Notes: a model not told the origin generated them from the sequence alone. 7,618 nucleotides of DNA from an uncultured Phascolarctobacterium sp. (GCA_934234275.1 CAKQHU010000064.1:1-7618), one strand, 5' to 3'; shown: positions 1 through 6,708, numbered from the stretch's first letter. Program-made: numbers and translations.

Positions 1-1303
1 CTCCCGGCAGATTGCGGCGGCTCAAATCCTCCAGGCTGTAGGAGCTGTGGCCGGGGTCGGCAACATAGCCCGCCAAAGCTACATCATCAACTATTCCCTG
101 CACCTTCACCTTGCGGCACAGGCAGCATTTATAAAGCTCCTTGCTGTCTATCGTTATCTTTTTGCTATCCGCGTCTGCCAGCCAGCTGTCAAATTTATCC
201 CAACAGCCGCTTTGCGCGTCCAGCACATAAATTTTATCATTAACCAAAATTTCGGCACTGCTGAAATACAGCTCCGGCAGCTGTCCTGCTACCTGAGCAT
301 GCACGGCAACAGGCTGTTTTGCTTTAGCCAATACGCCAAAAAGCTCCTCTGCCAGCTGCGGCGTGTTTACCGCAAGCTGCGGCAGGCCTTCCTGTTCGAT
401 AGCTTCACCGAAAAGGTCAAAGCTGTCCTGCGCACCGCCGAGTACCGCGGCAAAGCGCTCGTACATATTGCGGAACTCCAAATCCTGCAGTAGTGTACGC
501 GCCTCCTCCTTCATAGGCTGCAGCTCGTAGGTCTGCACAGCGGTATCAACCGGTGCTTCCGTGCAGATTGTTGCCAACTGCTTCGACAGCAATGCTGATT
601 CCTTATTGTCCGTCAGCTTCGTTTTTAACGATTTGCCGGAAACCTTTTCAATATTCTCCAGCACCGTTTCAACGTTACGGTATTCCTTAATCAGCTTCAT
701 GGCTGTTTTAGGACCTACGCCGGGAACGCCGGGAATATTATCCGAGGTATCGCCCATCAGGCCCTTCAGCTCAATCAGCTGCTTAGGCTGCAGGCCCTCG
801 TAATTAGCAGCAAATTCCGCCTCATCAAAAACTTGAATATCGCTGATGCCGCGCTTGGTATAAAAAACCTTGGTACGCTTATCAATAAGCTGCAGCTCGT
901 CACGGTCACCGGTAACAATGATAACCTCAACCTCCGGCGGTGCCTGCACAGCAAAGGTACCGATAATATCATCGGCCTCATAATCATCCAGCTCCAGCGT
1001 GCGGATTCCCATGCATTCCAAAACCTTCATCGCCAAAGGAAACTGCTCGCTCAGCTCGCTCGGAGTAGGCTTACGCTGCGCCTTATACTCCGCATACAGC
1101 TTGCTGCGGAAGGTTTTGCGCGATTTATCAAAGGCAACCGCCATATAACGCGGCTTCACCTCATCCAAAAGCTTCAGCAGCATATTGCACAGTCCGTACA
1201 CTGCTCCCGTATGGATACCCTGACGCGTAGTCAGCGGCGGCAAAGCAAAAAACGCTCTATGTATTAAGCTGCTGCCATCTATTACTAAAAATTTATCTGC
1301 CAT
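1..1303 (-). CDS. polA: DNA polymerase I, N-terminal part (partial, runs off left edge)
   Basis: Minus-strand reading frame open from ATG at 1303 to the window edge (434 full codons, no stop). The start VIDGSS and the whole 5'-3' exonuclease (FEN-like) domain, about residues 1-290, are clear. Metal-binding acids are D9, D59 (AFDKSRKTFR), E109/D111/D112 (DDYEADDIIG), D133/D135 (TGDRDELQLID) and D185/D188 (GLMGDTSDNIPG), followed by the helix-hairpin-helix PGVPGVGPKTA. Residues about 310-434 match the vestigial 3'-5' exonuclease domain of Bacillus-type enzymes: where Exo I should carry D-x-E there is AVHAQVAG, so proofreading is probably absent (inference). The polymerase domain lies outside the window. 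GGAGGAG sits 6 bases before the ATG, which fixes the start. The protein acts in DNA repair and Okazaki primer removal. It has its own extended -10 promoter upstream. Confidence 0.98.
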   Translation of the reverse strand, partial: MADKFLVIDGSSLIHRAFFALPPLTTRQGIHTGAVYGLCNMLLKLLDEVKPRYMAVAFDKSRKTFRSKLYAEYKAQRKPTPSELSEQFPLAMKVLECMGIRTLELDDYEADDIIGTFAVQAPPEVEVIIVTGDRDELQLIDKRTKVFYTKRGISDIQVFDEAEFAANYEGLQPKQLIELKGLMGDTSDNIPGVPGVGPKTAMKLIKEYRNVETVLENIEKVSGKSLKTKLTDNKESALLSKQLATICTEAPVDTAVQTYELQPMKEEARTLLQDLEFRNMYERFAAVLGGAQDSFDLFGEAIEQEGLPQLAVNTPQLAEELFGVLAKAKQPVAVHAQVAGQLPELYFSSAEILVNDKIYVLDAQSGCWDKFDSWLADADSKKITIDSKELYKCCLCRKVKVQGIVDDVALAGYVADPGHSSYSLEDLSRRNLPG

Positions 1304-1352
1304 AACTACTCCTCCTCTATGCCGCTCACATAGAATAAACATTAATGTAATT

Positions 1353-1361
1353 ATTATATCA
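1353..1361 (-). promoter_or_regulatory. Extended -10 promoter of polA
   Basis: On the minus strand the sequence TGATATAAT is a perfect extended -10 (TGn-TATAAT), with no convincing -35 element 17 bases upstream, as usual for extended -10 promoters. A transcript from it would start near 1346, giving a leader of about 43 nt before the polA ATG. Confidence 0.65.
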
Positions 1362-1440
1362 TAGCGAGGCAAGAAAATATGTAACTAAAATGTAAGAAAG
1401 GCTAAACTTCGGCATAAGCTGCCGCATTGATATCCATGCA

Positions 1441-1480
1441 ATACAAAAGCGCAGAACTGTCTGCGTGCCGTGTTCTGCGC
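1441..1480 (-). terminator. Rho-independent terminator of the 230-residue unknown gene
   Basis: A perfect 9-bp stem (1449-1457 GCGCAGAAC against 1472-1480 GTTCTGCGC) with a 14-nt loop is followed on the minus strand by TTTTGTAT. It begins 11 bases after the stop codon of the gene ending at 1492, so it closes that transcript before the polA promoter. A smaller 5-bp hairpin (CGGCA/TGCCG, 1410-1424) lies just beyond it and has no U tract. Confidence 0.75.
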
Positions 1481-1491
1481 TAAACTTCTGT

Positions 1492-2184
1492 TTAAAAATA
1501 TATTTTTTCTACCGGATAATAGTCATGCATTATTTTCCTTAAAAGCGAAAAATCATCCGATTTAAACTGCACCATAGAATACTTAGTTTTAATATAATCT
1601 ATAAAATCCTGTAAATTATTACATTTAATATAATGCTCTTGGGAATCATCCCTGATATATTTGCCGATTACATCATTGATAAGCTTAATCGTTTCCGGAG
1701 CAACATCCGCCTCCGGAACAAGGTATAATTGTGAAATAATATTATTAAAGCTGTAAGCCATGGGCTTATGCCAACGGCTTTGCGACAGCATAAACAGACG
1801 GGCAAAGGCGATAAGATTACGCAAGCTTTGGTTGGCACGATGTACATTGCCTTCCTGTTTACCTTCCTGCTCAAACGCAGTCAGCTTCGGCGGCACGGCC
1901 ATATCCCAGCATTGGAGCAGCTTGAGTCCTCTTTTTTCCGGAAAAACCGGATAATAGACAACTCTCTTTTCCAAATCGCACACTTTGAGCATAATTATAT
2001 CATCCTTCAAAAAGCGATCGCTGCCATCAGCATTATAAACAAAACTCCATGGCGGCAGTTCCTCATAAGCCTCTACCTGAACGCGGTGTTTATTATTCAT
2101 TCCTATAGCTGATGACAAGTTCTCGCAAAACTCTTTTTGAAAAGCAATGATTTCCTTAGTGCTTGCTTCTCTGCACTTATACAT
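1492..2184 (-). CDS. Uncharacterised 230-residue protein
   Basis: I do not recognise this protein. The frame is complete: ATG at 2184, preceded by AAGGAAGGG about 9 bases upstream, and TAA at 1492-1494 followed directly by a terminator. It has no signal peptide, no obvious membrane segment and no metal-binding cysteine cluster. The N-terminal half is mixed alpha/beta with the segments YEELPPWSFVYNADGSDRF and VVYYPVFPEKRG; the middle (about residues 100-165) looks helical; the C-terminus ends in a lysine/aromatic tail (YPVEKIYF). Codons are A/T-richer than in polA and folC, and both flanks are very A/T-rich, which would fit a recent acquisition or a lineage-specific gene (inference). It appears to be a single-gene transcription unit with a long leader (see the promoter at 2454-2482). 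A soluble cytoplasmic location is inferred only from the lack of export signals. Confidence 0.8.
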   Translation of the reverse strand: MYKCREASTKEIIAFQKEFCENLSSAIGMNNKHRVQVEAYEELPPWSFVYNADGSDRFLKDDIIMLKVCDLEKRVVYYPVFPEKRGLKLLQCWDMAVPPKLTAFEQEGKQEGNVHRANQSLRNLIAFARLFMLSQSRWHKPMAYSFNNIISQLYLVPEADVAPETIKLINDVIGKYIRDDSQEHYIKCNNLQDFIDYIKTKYSMVQFKSDDFSLLRKIMHDYYPVEKIYF

Positions 2185-2364
2185 TGCATCATCCCTTCCT
2201 TAATCAAATTAATTGTTTACCTGACTTCTCCCATGCCCTTCAAGGCTGTTCTCCTTTCCCAGATTGTAGAAACACTATATTTTTGCTTACATGCCTACTA
2301 TATAATTTTAATATTCTCTATATTTAGATTCTTTTCTTTATTCGCAAAATTTGTCGCTATTTTT

Positions 2365-2402
2365 TACGGCTATTTGAGCTTCATGAATCACAAATAGCCG
2401 TA
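2365..2402 (-). promoter_or_regulatory. Perfect 12-bp hairpin in the leader of the unknown gene
   Basis: Arms TACGGCTATTTG (2365-2376) and CAAATAGCCGTA (2391-2402) pair without mismatch around a 14-nt loop that itself contains the palindrome TTCATGAA. The hairpin is not followed by a U tract on either strand, so it is not a standard terminator. On the minus strand it falls about 45-80 nt into the RNA predicted from the promoter at 2454-2482, behind a second weaker inverted repeat (AAAGATT 2405-2411 with AATCTTT 2438-2444). Role unknown: a leader control element, an mRNA stabiliser or part of a small RNA are all possible. Confidence 0.55.
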
Positions 2403-2453
2403 GTAAAGATTCCGTTCCCAGAGCTGTTTTATTAACTAATCTTTATATGCGTA

Positions 2454-2482
2454 ATTATACTATACCGCATTATTTTTGTCTA
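2454..2482 (-). promoter_or_regulatory. Strong sigma-70-type promoter reading towards the unknown gene
   Basis: Minus strand: TAGACA (2477-2482), a 17-nt spacer, then TATAAT (2454-2459). This is five of six matches at -35 and six of six at -10. Transcription would start near 2447, leaving about 260 nt before the ATG at 2184. No other gene lies in between, so it drives either a long-leader mRNA or an independent small RNA. The region 2185-2585 holds no other gene I can support; it is A/T-rich. Confidence 0.7.
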
Positions 2483-2585
2483 GTATTTTTTGAAAATTAA
2501 TTCGATTTTTGTTTTACTTCTAATTATCTTTTATATCAGTATTAGATTTATTCTTATTGAAACTGTTTATCGATTCTTTGCTTTT

Positions 2586-3947
2586 TTATTCCTTATCGGA
2601 TCGCTCATTTATTCCGGCACAAAGCAAAGTCAAACCACCCAAGGTCCAAAACAATAATCCCATCTGAGTATTAAAATAAACATGGTCAGTCAACCCGCCA
2701 ATAATAATACCTACTGTTGCCAGCACATAACCGCGTCCCATAGCCTTCAGCCACAAGCTGCGTCCCTGATATGCCAGTTTCCAGCCCGCAGGCAGAAAAA
2801 TTCCGAACCAGATAACAAGGAAGCCCAGCAGACCATGCGCCCCCAGCTCCGCCCAGATATTCAAGAAGATATTGTGGCAGTGGTACATGATAACGTTCTT
2901 GTCTGCTAGATAGAAATTATAGGTAGGATACACAAAGCGATAGCCGTACCAGCCTACGCCCAGAGGAAATTCCTCAATAATCCACTTGGTGCTCTTCAAA
3001 TAAGCCATGCGCAGGGCAATCGAGGTATCACCGCCGTAACCGCCGCGGATAGATTCCAGACGCTGCAGCACCGCCTGCCCGCCAAGCGCCAAAGCAGCCG
3101 CACCGCCGCCAAGGACTGGAATAAAAGCCTTACGGCAGAAAAGCACGCAGAACGCCAGCAGCATCACAGCGCAGGCCACCCAGTTACCGCGTGAATATGT
3201 ATAAAGCAGGCAGACTGCTGCCAAAAGTCCCGTAATAAGAAACGCCAAACGCCATTTTTTATACGCCTTCGTCTGATTGAAAAAGGCTGTACTGTAAGCC
3301 ACAACCAGCACCAGATAGCCTGCCAGAATATTGGGGTTAACCAGCGTCGAGAAAACGCGCACCTTCAAATCAGGGAACTGCGCCGGGTCCACCCAGATGC
3401 CCTCAGCCGTAACGCCGAAAATCTTCTGCGCAATACCGATGGCGCTCACCAGCAGCGACACGCCTAAAAAAGCACCGATGAGCTGCAGCGGACGTGGCAA
3501 GGTGCCGAAGCGCTTCCACACAAGCGCAAGCCTCTGCTTAGCGTCAGCATTTTTCCAGGCCTCGCTTTGCGTCAGCGGCTCAGCCTCGCAGGCAGTCAAA
3601 GTTGCCTTGTCCTGCTCACTGCTGCGGCCGTAACGCAATAGCACAAAAAACAGCGCCGCATACTGGCCTACAACATAGACAAGATTCCAGAAGGACAAAA
3701 ATCTGTCCAAAGAAAAATATACCGAAACAACCGCAATCAGCAAAAGAAGATAAAACGCTCCCTGCTGCCACGGCTTCAGCACATTCTCCTGCTGCGGGCG
3801 GCCCTTAACATAGCCTACAATCACAGCGCCGATAAAGGTCATCGCCACGCAGAAGGAGGTAAATTCCTGCTCCAGAGGAATAACCGCCACGGTAAACAGC
3901 AGCATATACCATATTTTATTTTCGAGATAATTTGCCAGTTTTGTCAT
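2586..3947 (-). CDS. O-antigen ligase/polymerase family (Wzy_C) membrane protein
   Basis: A 453-residue polytopic membrane protein of the WaaL/Wzy O-antigen ligase superfamily. About ten or more hydrophobic segments are visible (roughly residues 12-48, 62-104, 153-172, 205-223, 234-250, 256-290, 370-390, 405-420, 428-445). Family marks are the R-x-x-ST-x-x-NPN-x-LAG segment (197-210), YSRGNW (251-256) and the late periplasmic-loop motif HCHNIFLNIWAELG (356-369), whose HN-x-x-L pattern contains the histidine thought to be catalytic in ligases (H358). Members transfer or polymerise lipid-linked glycans at the outer face of the inner membrane. Sequence alone cannot separate a ligase from a Wzy polymerase or a protein glycosyltransferase. 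An upstream in-frame TTG at 3962 exists, but ATG 3947 is preferred because AGGG lies 7 bases before it and the protein then starts MTKLANYLENK. A charged loop (about 107-148) is longer than usual. Single gene, no sugar-nucleotide genes beside it. Confidence 0.86.
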   Translation of the reverse strand: MTKLANYLENKIWYMLLFTVAVIPLEQEFTSFCVAMTFIGAVIVGYVKGRPQQENVLKPWQQGAFYLLLLIAVVSVYFSLDRFLSFWNLVYVVGQYAALFFVLLRYGRSSEQDKATLTACEAEPLTQSEAWKNADAKQRLALVWKRFGTLPRPLQLIGAFLGVSLLVSAIGIAQKIFGVTAEGIWVDPAQFPDLKVRVFSTLVNPNILAGYLVLVVAYSTAFFNQTKAYKKWRLAFLITGLLAAVCLLYTYSRGNWVACAVMLLAFCVLFCRKAFIPVLGGGAAALALGGQAVLQRLESIRGGYGGDTSIALRMAYLKSTKWIIEEFPLGVGWYGYRFVYPTYNFYLADKNVIMYHCHNIFLNIWAELGAHGLLGFLVIWFGIFLPAGWKLAYQGRSLWLKAMGRGYVLATVGIIIGGLTDHVYFNTQMGLLFWTLGGLTLLCAGINERSDKE

Positions 3948-3983
3948 GATACACCCTAACAAAAGATTCTATTTCTTAACCGA

Positions 3984-4220
3984 GCCATTAACATATCGCA
4001 ACGCAACATAAAAATTTTAGGGAATGAGTGCTTGGATTCATAGAAACAAGGCAACGCAAACCTAAAGGTTACTTGCGAACAAGATCGGCGCCGCACGTTT
4101 CGTCCTGAATCCGCACGAAATTGCCGTCCGTAAATCGCTTACTGTAAATTCCTTAGGAATATAAAAACCAAACAAGCGATTTGCGGGAAAATTTTTCGTT
4201 GCAACGCGATATTTAATGGC
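3984..4220. mobile_element. Putative MITE-like element with terminal inverted repeats
   Basis: Left arm 3984-4018 and right arm 4188-4220 are imperfect inverted repeats. Compared in the same orientation they share four blocks, AAAATTTTT, GTTGC, GCGATAT and TTAATGGC, 29 matched positions over about 35. Inside is a second nested inverted repeat (AAATCGCTT 4132-4140 with AAGCGATTT 4174-4182) around ATTCC-tta-GGAAT (4148-4160), plus TTTCGT/ACGAAA (4098-4103 and 4115-4120). There is no transposase. A minus-strand reading frame crosses it (4062-4283, only a TTG start, no ribosome binding site) and is not considered a gene. No clear target-site duplication is visible. It fills most of the folC to O-antigen-ligase gap. 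Alternatives are a structured RNA or a chromosomal palindromic repeat. Confidence 0.5.
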
Positions 4221-4272
4221 GACGCCGATACTCATCGCAGCGCAATATTTAATTGCGACGCAGATACTCGTT
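4201..4272. repeat. Two tandem 36-bp direct repeats
   Basis: Copies at 4201-4236 and 4237-4272 differ at 6 of 36 positions; both contain ATATTTAAT followed by GCGACGC and GATACTC. The first copy overlaps the right inverted-repeat arm of the element at 3984-4220. The period is a multiple of three, but most differences change the encoded residue in the minus-strand frame, so there is no sign of coding constraint. Confidence 0.7.
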
Positions 4273-4301
4273 ACCGAAGTCAATAAACCTCAATATCGCC
4301 T

Positions 4302-5606
4302 TCAGTTCATCGCACGCTTATCCGCCAGCAGCATCTTCTTAAACTCGCCCACCAGATACAGGCTGCCGCAAACGCACACAACACCGTCAGTGCCTGCCCC
4401 GCGGATAGCAGCATCATACGCAGTAGCCAAATCAGCCTCCGCCACAGCATTGCTGCCCACCAGCTTCGCCAAATCCGCAGCCTCCGCAGCACGCGCACCC
4501 TCATCGGCACGCACGGTATAAACAACATCATCCTGCTTAATCAGCGTTTTGATAACACCGCTCATATCTTTGTCACCCATCATGCCAAAGACAAACTGCA
4601 CCTGCTTGCCGGGATAGTATTTATCCAAAGCATTACGCAGAGCCTTGGCGCCGTCAGGATTATGCGCACCGTCCAGAATAATATCCGGGTTCTTATGAAT
4701 ACGCTCCAAACGTCCCGGCCAAACGGTATTGGCTACGCCCACATGCAGCGCCAGCTCGTTAATGCGGTCATCCTGCTTGCTCACCAGCTTGGCAGCAACA
4801 ATCGCTACGCTGGTATTCTTAATCTGATGCTCGCCCGGCAGCTTGATTTCATAATCGGAATGATAAAAATCACCTGCATGCAGCGTAAAGGTCTGGCCCT
4901 CCATCGAGCTTTTTACCTCCGTGCCGTGAAAAGCCTTGCCGTAAAGATAAACAGGCGCTTCCTTAAACATAGCCAGGCTTACAATAGGACCAAGAGCTTC
5001 ATTGCCTTCGGCAGCGGTAACCAGAGGCACCTTCTCCTTGATAATGCCTGCCTTCTGCATAGCAATGCGCTCCAGCGTTTTGCCGCAGCGATCAGTATGG
5101 TCCAGCGCAACATTGGTAATAACGCTGACCACCGGCGTAATCACGTTGGTGGAATCCCACAGGCCGCCCATGCCTACCTCAATAACAGCGTAATCAACCT
5201 TCTGCAGATAAAAATATAAAAACGCTGCAGCAGTCAAAATCTCAAACTGCGTCGGCTGCTCGCAGACGCCCTTTTTGACAACGCTGTCGGCAGCAACCTT
5301 TACCGCAGTAATTGCCGTAGCAAAATCCTCATCGCTGATATCCTTACCGTTGAGGTTAATGCGTTCGTTGTACTTCACCAGATGCGGGGAAGTAAACTTG
5401 CCCACCTTTAAGTTTGCTGCCAGCAGAATATTCGTAATCATGCTGGTAACAGAGCCTTTGCCGTTAGTGCCGGTTACATGCACTGTTTTAATCTTTTGCT
5501 CCGGGTTTCCCAGCTCACGCAAAAGTCCTTCAATACGCTCCATACCGAGCTTAATGCCAAATTTGCCCAGGCTGTCCAAATATGCCAGGCTTTCTGTATA
5601 ATTCAT
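4302..5606 (-). CDS. folC: Bifunctional folylpolyglutamate synthase / dihydrofolate synthase
   Basis: A 434-residue Mur-ligase-superfamily enzyme that adds glutamate to dihydropteroate and to folates using ATP, in cytoplasmic folate metabolism. Visible marks in order: N-terminal YLDSLGKFGIKLGMERI; P-loop VTGTNGKGSV (44-53, K50); TSPHLVKYNERI (72-83); FEILTAAAF (121-129); IEVGMGGLWDSTNV (142-155, E143); NVALDHTD (165-172, H170); QKAGIIK (184-190, the lysine normally carbamylated); and in the C-terminal domain PGRLERI and LDGAHNPDG (311-319). Length is normal for the family. The usual GGRLDATN reads GGLWDSTN here. The start ATG 5606 has GGAGG 10 bases upstream. Behind it lies an extended -10 promoter, so it does not depend on valS transcription as it would in a valS-folC operon. 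The stop TGA is at 4302-4304; only the MITE-like region follows. Confidence 0.97.
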   Translation of the reverse strand: MNYTESLAYLDSLGKFGIKLGMERIEGLLRELGNPEQKIKTVHVTGTNGKGSVTSMITNILLAANLKVGKFTSPHLVKYNERINLNGKDISDEDFATAITAVKVAADSVVKKGVCEQPTQFEILTAAAFLYFYLQKVDYAVIEVGMGGLWDSTNVITPVVSVITNVALDHTDRCGKTLERIAMQKAGIIKEKVPLVTAAEGNEALGPIVSLAMFKEAPVYLYGKAFHGTEVKSSMEGQTFTLHAGDFYHSDYEIKLPGEHQIKNTSVAIVAAKLVSKQDDRINELALHVGVANTVWPGRLERIHKNPDIILDGAHNPDGAKALRNALDKYYPGKQVQFVFGMMGDKDMSGVIKTLIKQDDVVYTVRADEGARAAEAADLAKLVGSNAVAEADLATAYDAAIRGAGTDGVVCVCGSLYLVGEFKKMLLADKRAMN

Positions 5607-5643
5607 TGTGCTTACGCCTCCATTAATAATTAGCTAACAGTTT

Positions 5644-5652
5644 ATTATAACA
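5644..5652 (-). promoter_or_regulatory. Extended -10 promoter of folC
   Basis: Minus-strand TGTTATAAT is a perfect extended -10 element 38 bases before the folC ATG. No good -35 is present at the standard spacing. It lies between the upstream terminator at 5685-5725 and the ribosome binding site, as expected for a dedicated promoter. Confidence 0.6.
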
Positions 5653-5684
5653 TAGTTTTGCGCACTGCGTCTTGCGAAAAGCAC

Positions 5685-5725
5685 AAAAATAGCCGCTGCG
5701 TCCCCAAGAACGAGCGACTATTTTC
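5685..5725 (-). terminator. Rho-independent terminator of the DUF805 gene
   Basis: Minus strand: AAAATAGTCGCT pairs with AGCGGCTATTTT (12 bp including one G-U) around a 15-nt loop and ends in five T residues. It lies 42 bases after the stop of the gene ending at 5767. The stem arms are nearly the same as those of the hairpin at 6874-6916. Confidence 0.8.
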
Positions 5726-5766
5726 ATAAGCGTAATATCACCATATTTTATATGCTTAGAGCGTGC

Positions 5767-6558
5767 CTACTGCTGTAAAGGGTCGTCCCCGTATTCGTTC
5801 GGTCCCTCCGTTCCTTTGAAGAACAAAAGATAAAGGCAGAAGAAAAGGTTAACCAGCGGCACAATCAAAAGCAGCATCCACCAGCCGCATTTATCCAAAT
5901 CATGCAAGCGGCGCACACCCATCATAATATTAGCTGCCAGTTGGAATATACCGAGCACAAAGGCGGCAATCGAAAAGAGAAGATCCAGAGCGCCGAAAGT
6001 ATCAGCCGCAAAGGACAAAATCCCCTGCACCACACAAAGCACCACTGACAGGAAAATGCTTCTGTAAATATAAGACTTGCGGTTCAAGCGTCCTTCAGAC
6101 GTAAAGAACAGCTCCTTGAAAACCGCTTCCTTATCCGCACTGCTGTCCTTAAACAGCAGGTCCAGGCCCTCGCCAAGATTCAAAAACTTCTTGCCTGCTT
6201 TGGGTGCTGCCTGAGCGCTATATGCATCGGTGTTAGCTTCACCGGCAGCATTGGTATGCTTAAATTCATCAGGATTAACCTTAGCATTGCTATTACCATT
6301 AGTATTAGCATTAGCGTCAGTATGTACATTTTCTTGAGCATTGGCAGCAGCAAAACCCTCTTGCTTAGGGCTGTCATTAATACTCTTTTTATAGCTTATA
6401 TCAGCACTGCTGGCTGCACCGACAGCTCCGGCAGCTGCGGCAATTCCGCCTGCTCCATTCTGAGGCTTTTGCTCCTGCTCCAGCTTTTGTCCGCAATTCT
6501 CGCAAAATTTGGCACCGGGTTTAATTTCACTTCCGCAATTAGTACAGAATTTAGCCAT
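5767..6558 (-). CDS. Zinc-ribbon plus DUF805 membrane protein
   Basis: 263 residues in three parts. An N-terminal zinc ribbon has C5-x2-C8 and C19-x2-C22 (FCTNCGSEIKPGAKFCENCG). A low-complexity Ala/Asn-rich linker (about 35-125) includes an Asn-x alternation at 82-95. A C-terminal DUF805 domain (about 150-260) carries the family marks GRLNRKSY (156-163), RRLHDLDKCGWW (216-227) and KGTEGPNEYGDDP (248-260), with about four membrane segments between 165 and 246. DUF805 proteins are integral membrane proteins of unknown function; the ribbon would face the cytoplasm (inference). The frame extends upstream to 6636, but the start is placed at ATG 6558 because AAGGGGG sits 8 bases before it and the promoter at 6581-6609 would start transcription inside the longer version. 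An ATG two codons earlier (6564) is too close to the ribosome binding site. Single-gene unit with its own terminator. Confidence 0.93.
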   Translation of the reverse strand: MAKFCTNCGSEIKPGAKFCENCGQKLEQEQKPQNGAGGIAAAAGAVGAASSADISYKKSINDSPKQEGFAAANAQENVHTDANANTNGNSNAKVNPDEFKHTNAAGEANTDAYSAQAAPKAGKKFLNLGEGLDLLFKDSSADKEAVFKELFFTSEGRLNRKSYIYRSIFLSVVLCVVQGILSFAADTFGALDLLFSIAAFVLGIFQLAANIMMGVRRLHDLDKCGWWMLLLIVPLVNLFFCLYLLFFKGTEGPNEYGDDPLQQ

Positions 6559-6580
6559 CTTCATCGCCCCCTTTTCTTTT

Positions 6581-6609
6581 ATTGTAACCCAAGAAGCACT
6601 GCAATTCAA
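6581..6609 (-). promoter_or_regulatory. Promoter of the DUF805 gene
   Basis: Minus strand: TTGAAT (6604-6609), a 17-nt spacer, TACAAT (6581-6586). Predicted start near 6574, so the leader is only about 16 nt and consists mainly of the ribosome binding site. Confidence 0.65.
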
Positions 6610-6629
6610 GAAAATGTGTCCCGGCTTGC

Positions 6630-6680
6630 AAAACAAAAAGCGTACAACACGAAACCTTCACAGCTTGTTCGTTGTACGCT
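6630..6680 (-). terminator. Minus-strand terminator hairpin overlapping the toxin promoter
   Basis: A perfect 10-bp inverted repeat, AGCGTACAAC (6639-6648) and GTTGTACGCT (6671-6680), with a 22-nt loop, followed on the minus strand by TTTTTGTTTTG. It would stop leftward transcription coming from the antitoxin or valS side before the DUF805 promoter. Its right arm contains the -35 hexamer of the plus-strand toxin promoter, so it may double as a protein-binding operator (inference). Confidence 0.6.
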
Positions 6681-6700
6681 CTTCATTCTTGTGGTAAAAT
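6672..6700 (+). promoter_or_regulatory. Promoter of the small toxin mRNA
   Basis: Plus strand: TTGTAC (6672-6677), a 17-nt spacer, TAAAAT (6695-6700). The transcript would start near 6707-6709, giving a leader of about 85 nt before the toxin ATG. It is the only convincing plus-strand promoter leading to a gene in the window. Confidence 0.7.
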
Positions 6701-6708
6701 ATTCTTAT

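Noticed and set aside
47..1267. Several plus-strand and one minus-strand reading frames (47-493, 561-803, 833-1267, 775-987)
   Set aside because: All lie inside polA, which is unambiguous on the minus strand; no ribosome binding sites and no family-like protein features.
2217..2243. Eight-codon leader ORF (TTG start, AAAGGAG before it) ahead of the unknown gene
   Set aside because: Very short, non-ATG start, no attenuation-like run of one codon; chance occurrence is likely.
2137..2397. Plus-strand 86-residue hydrophobic reading frame
   Set aside because: TTG start without ribosome binding site, overlaps the 5' end of the unknown minus-strand gene and the hairpin; hydrophobicity comes from the T-rich sequence.
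3945..3962. Upstream TTG start for the O-antigen ligase-family gene
   Set aside because: Adds only five residues, has no ribosome binding site, and the ATG at 3947 has AGGG at a suitable distance.
4062..4283. Minus-strand 73-residue reading frame across the MITE-like element
   Set aside because: TTG start, no ribosome binding site, and it crosses inverted and direct repeats whose differences change residues freely; best explained as chance coding within a repeat.
4662..5219. Plus-strand 185-residue reading frame
   Set aside because: Entirely inside folC in the opposite direction; the folC motifs on the minus strand are decisive.
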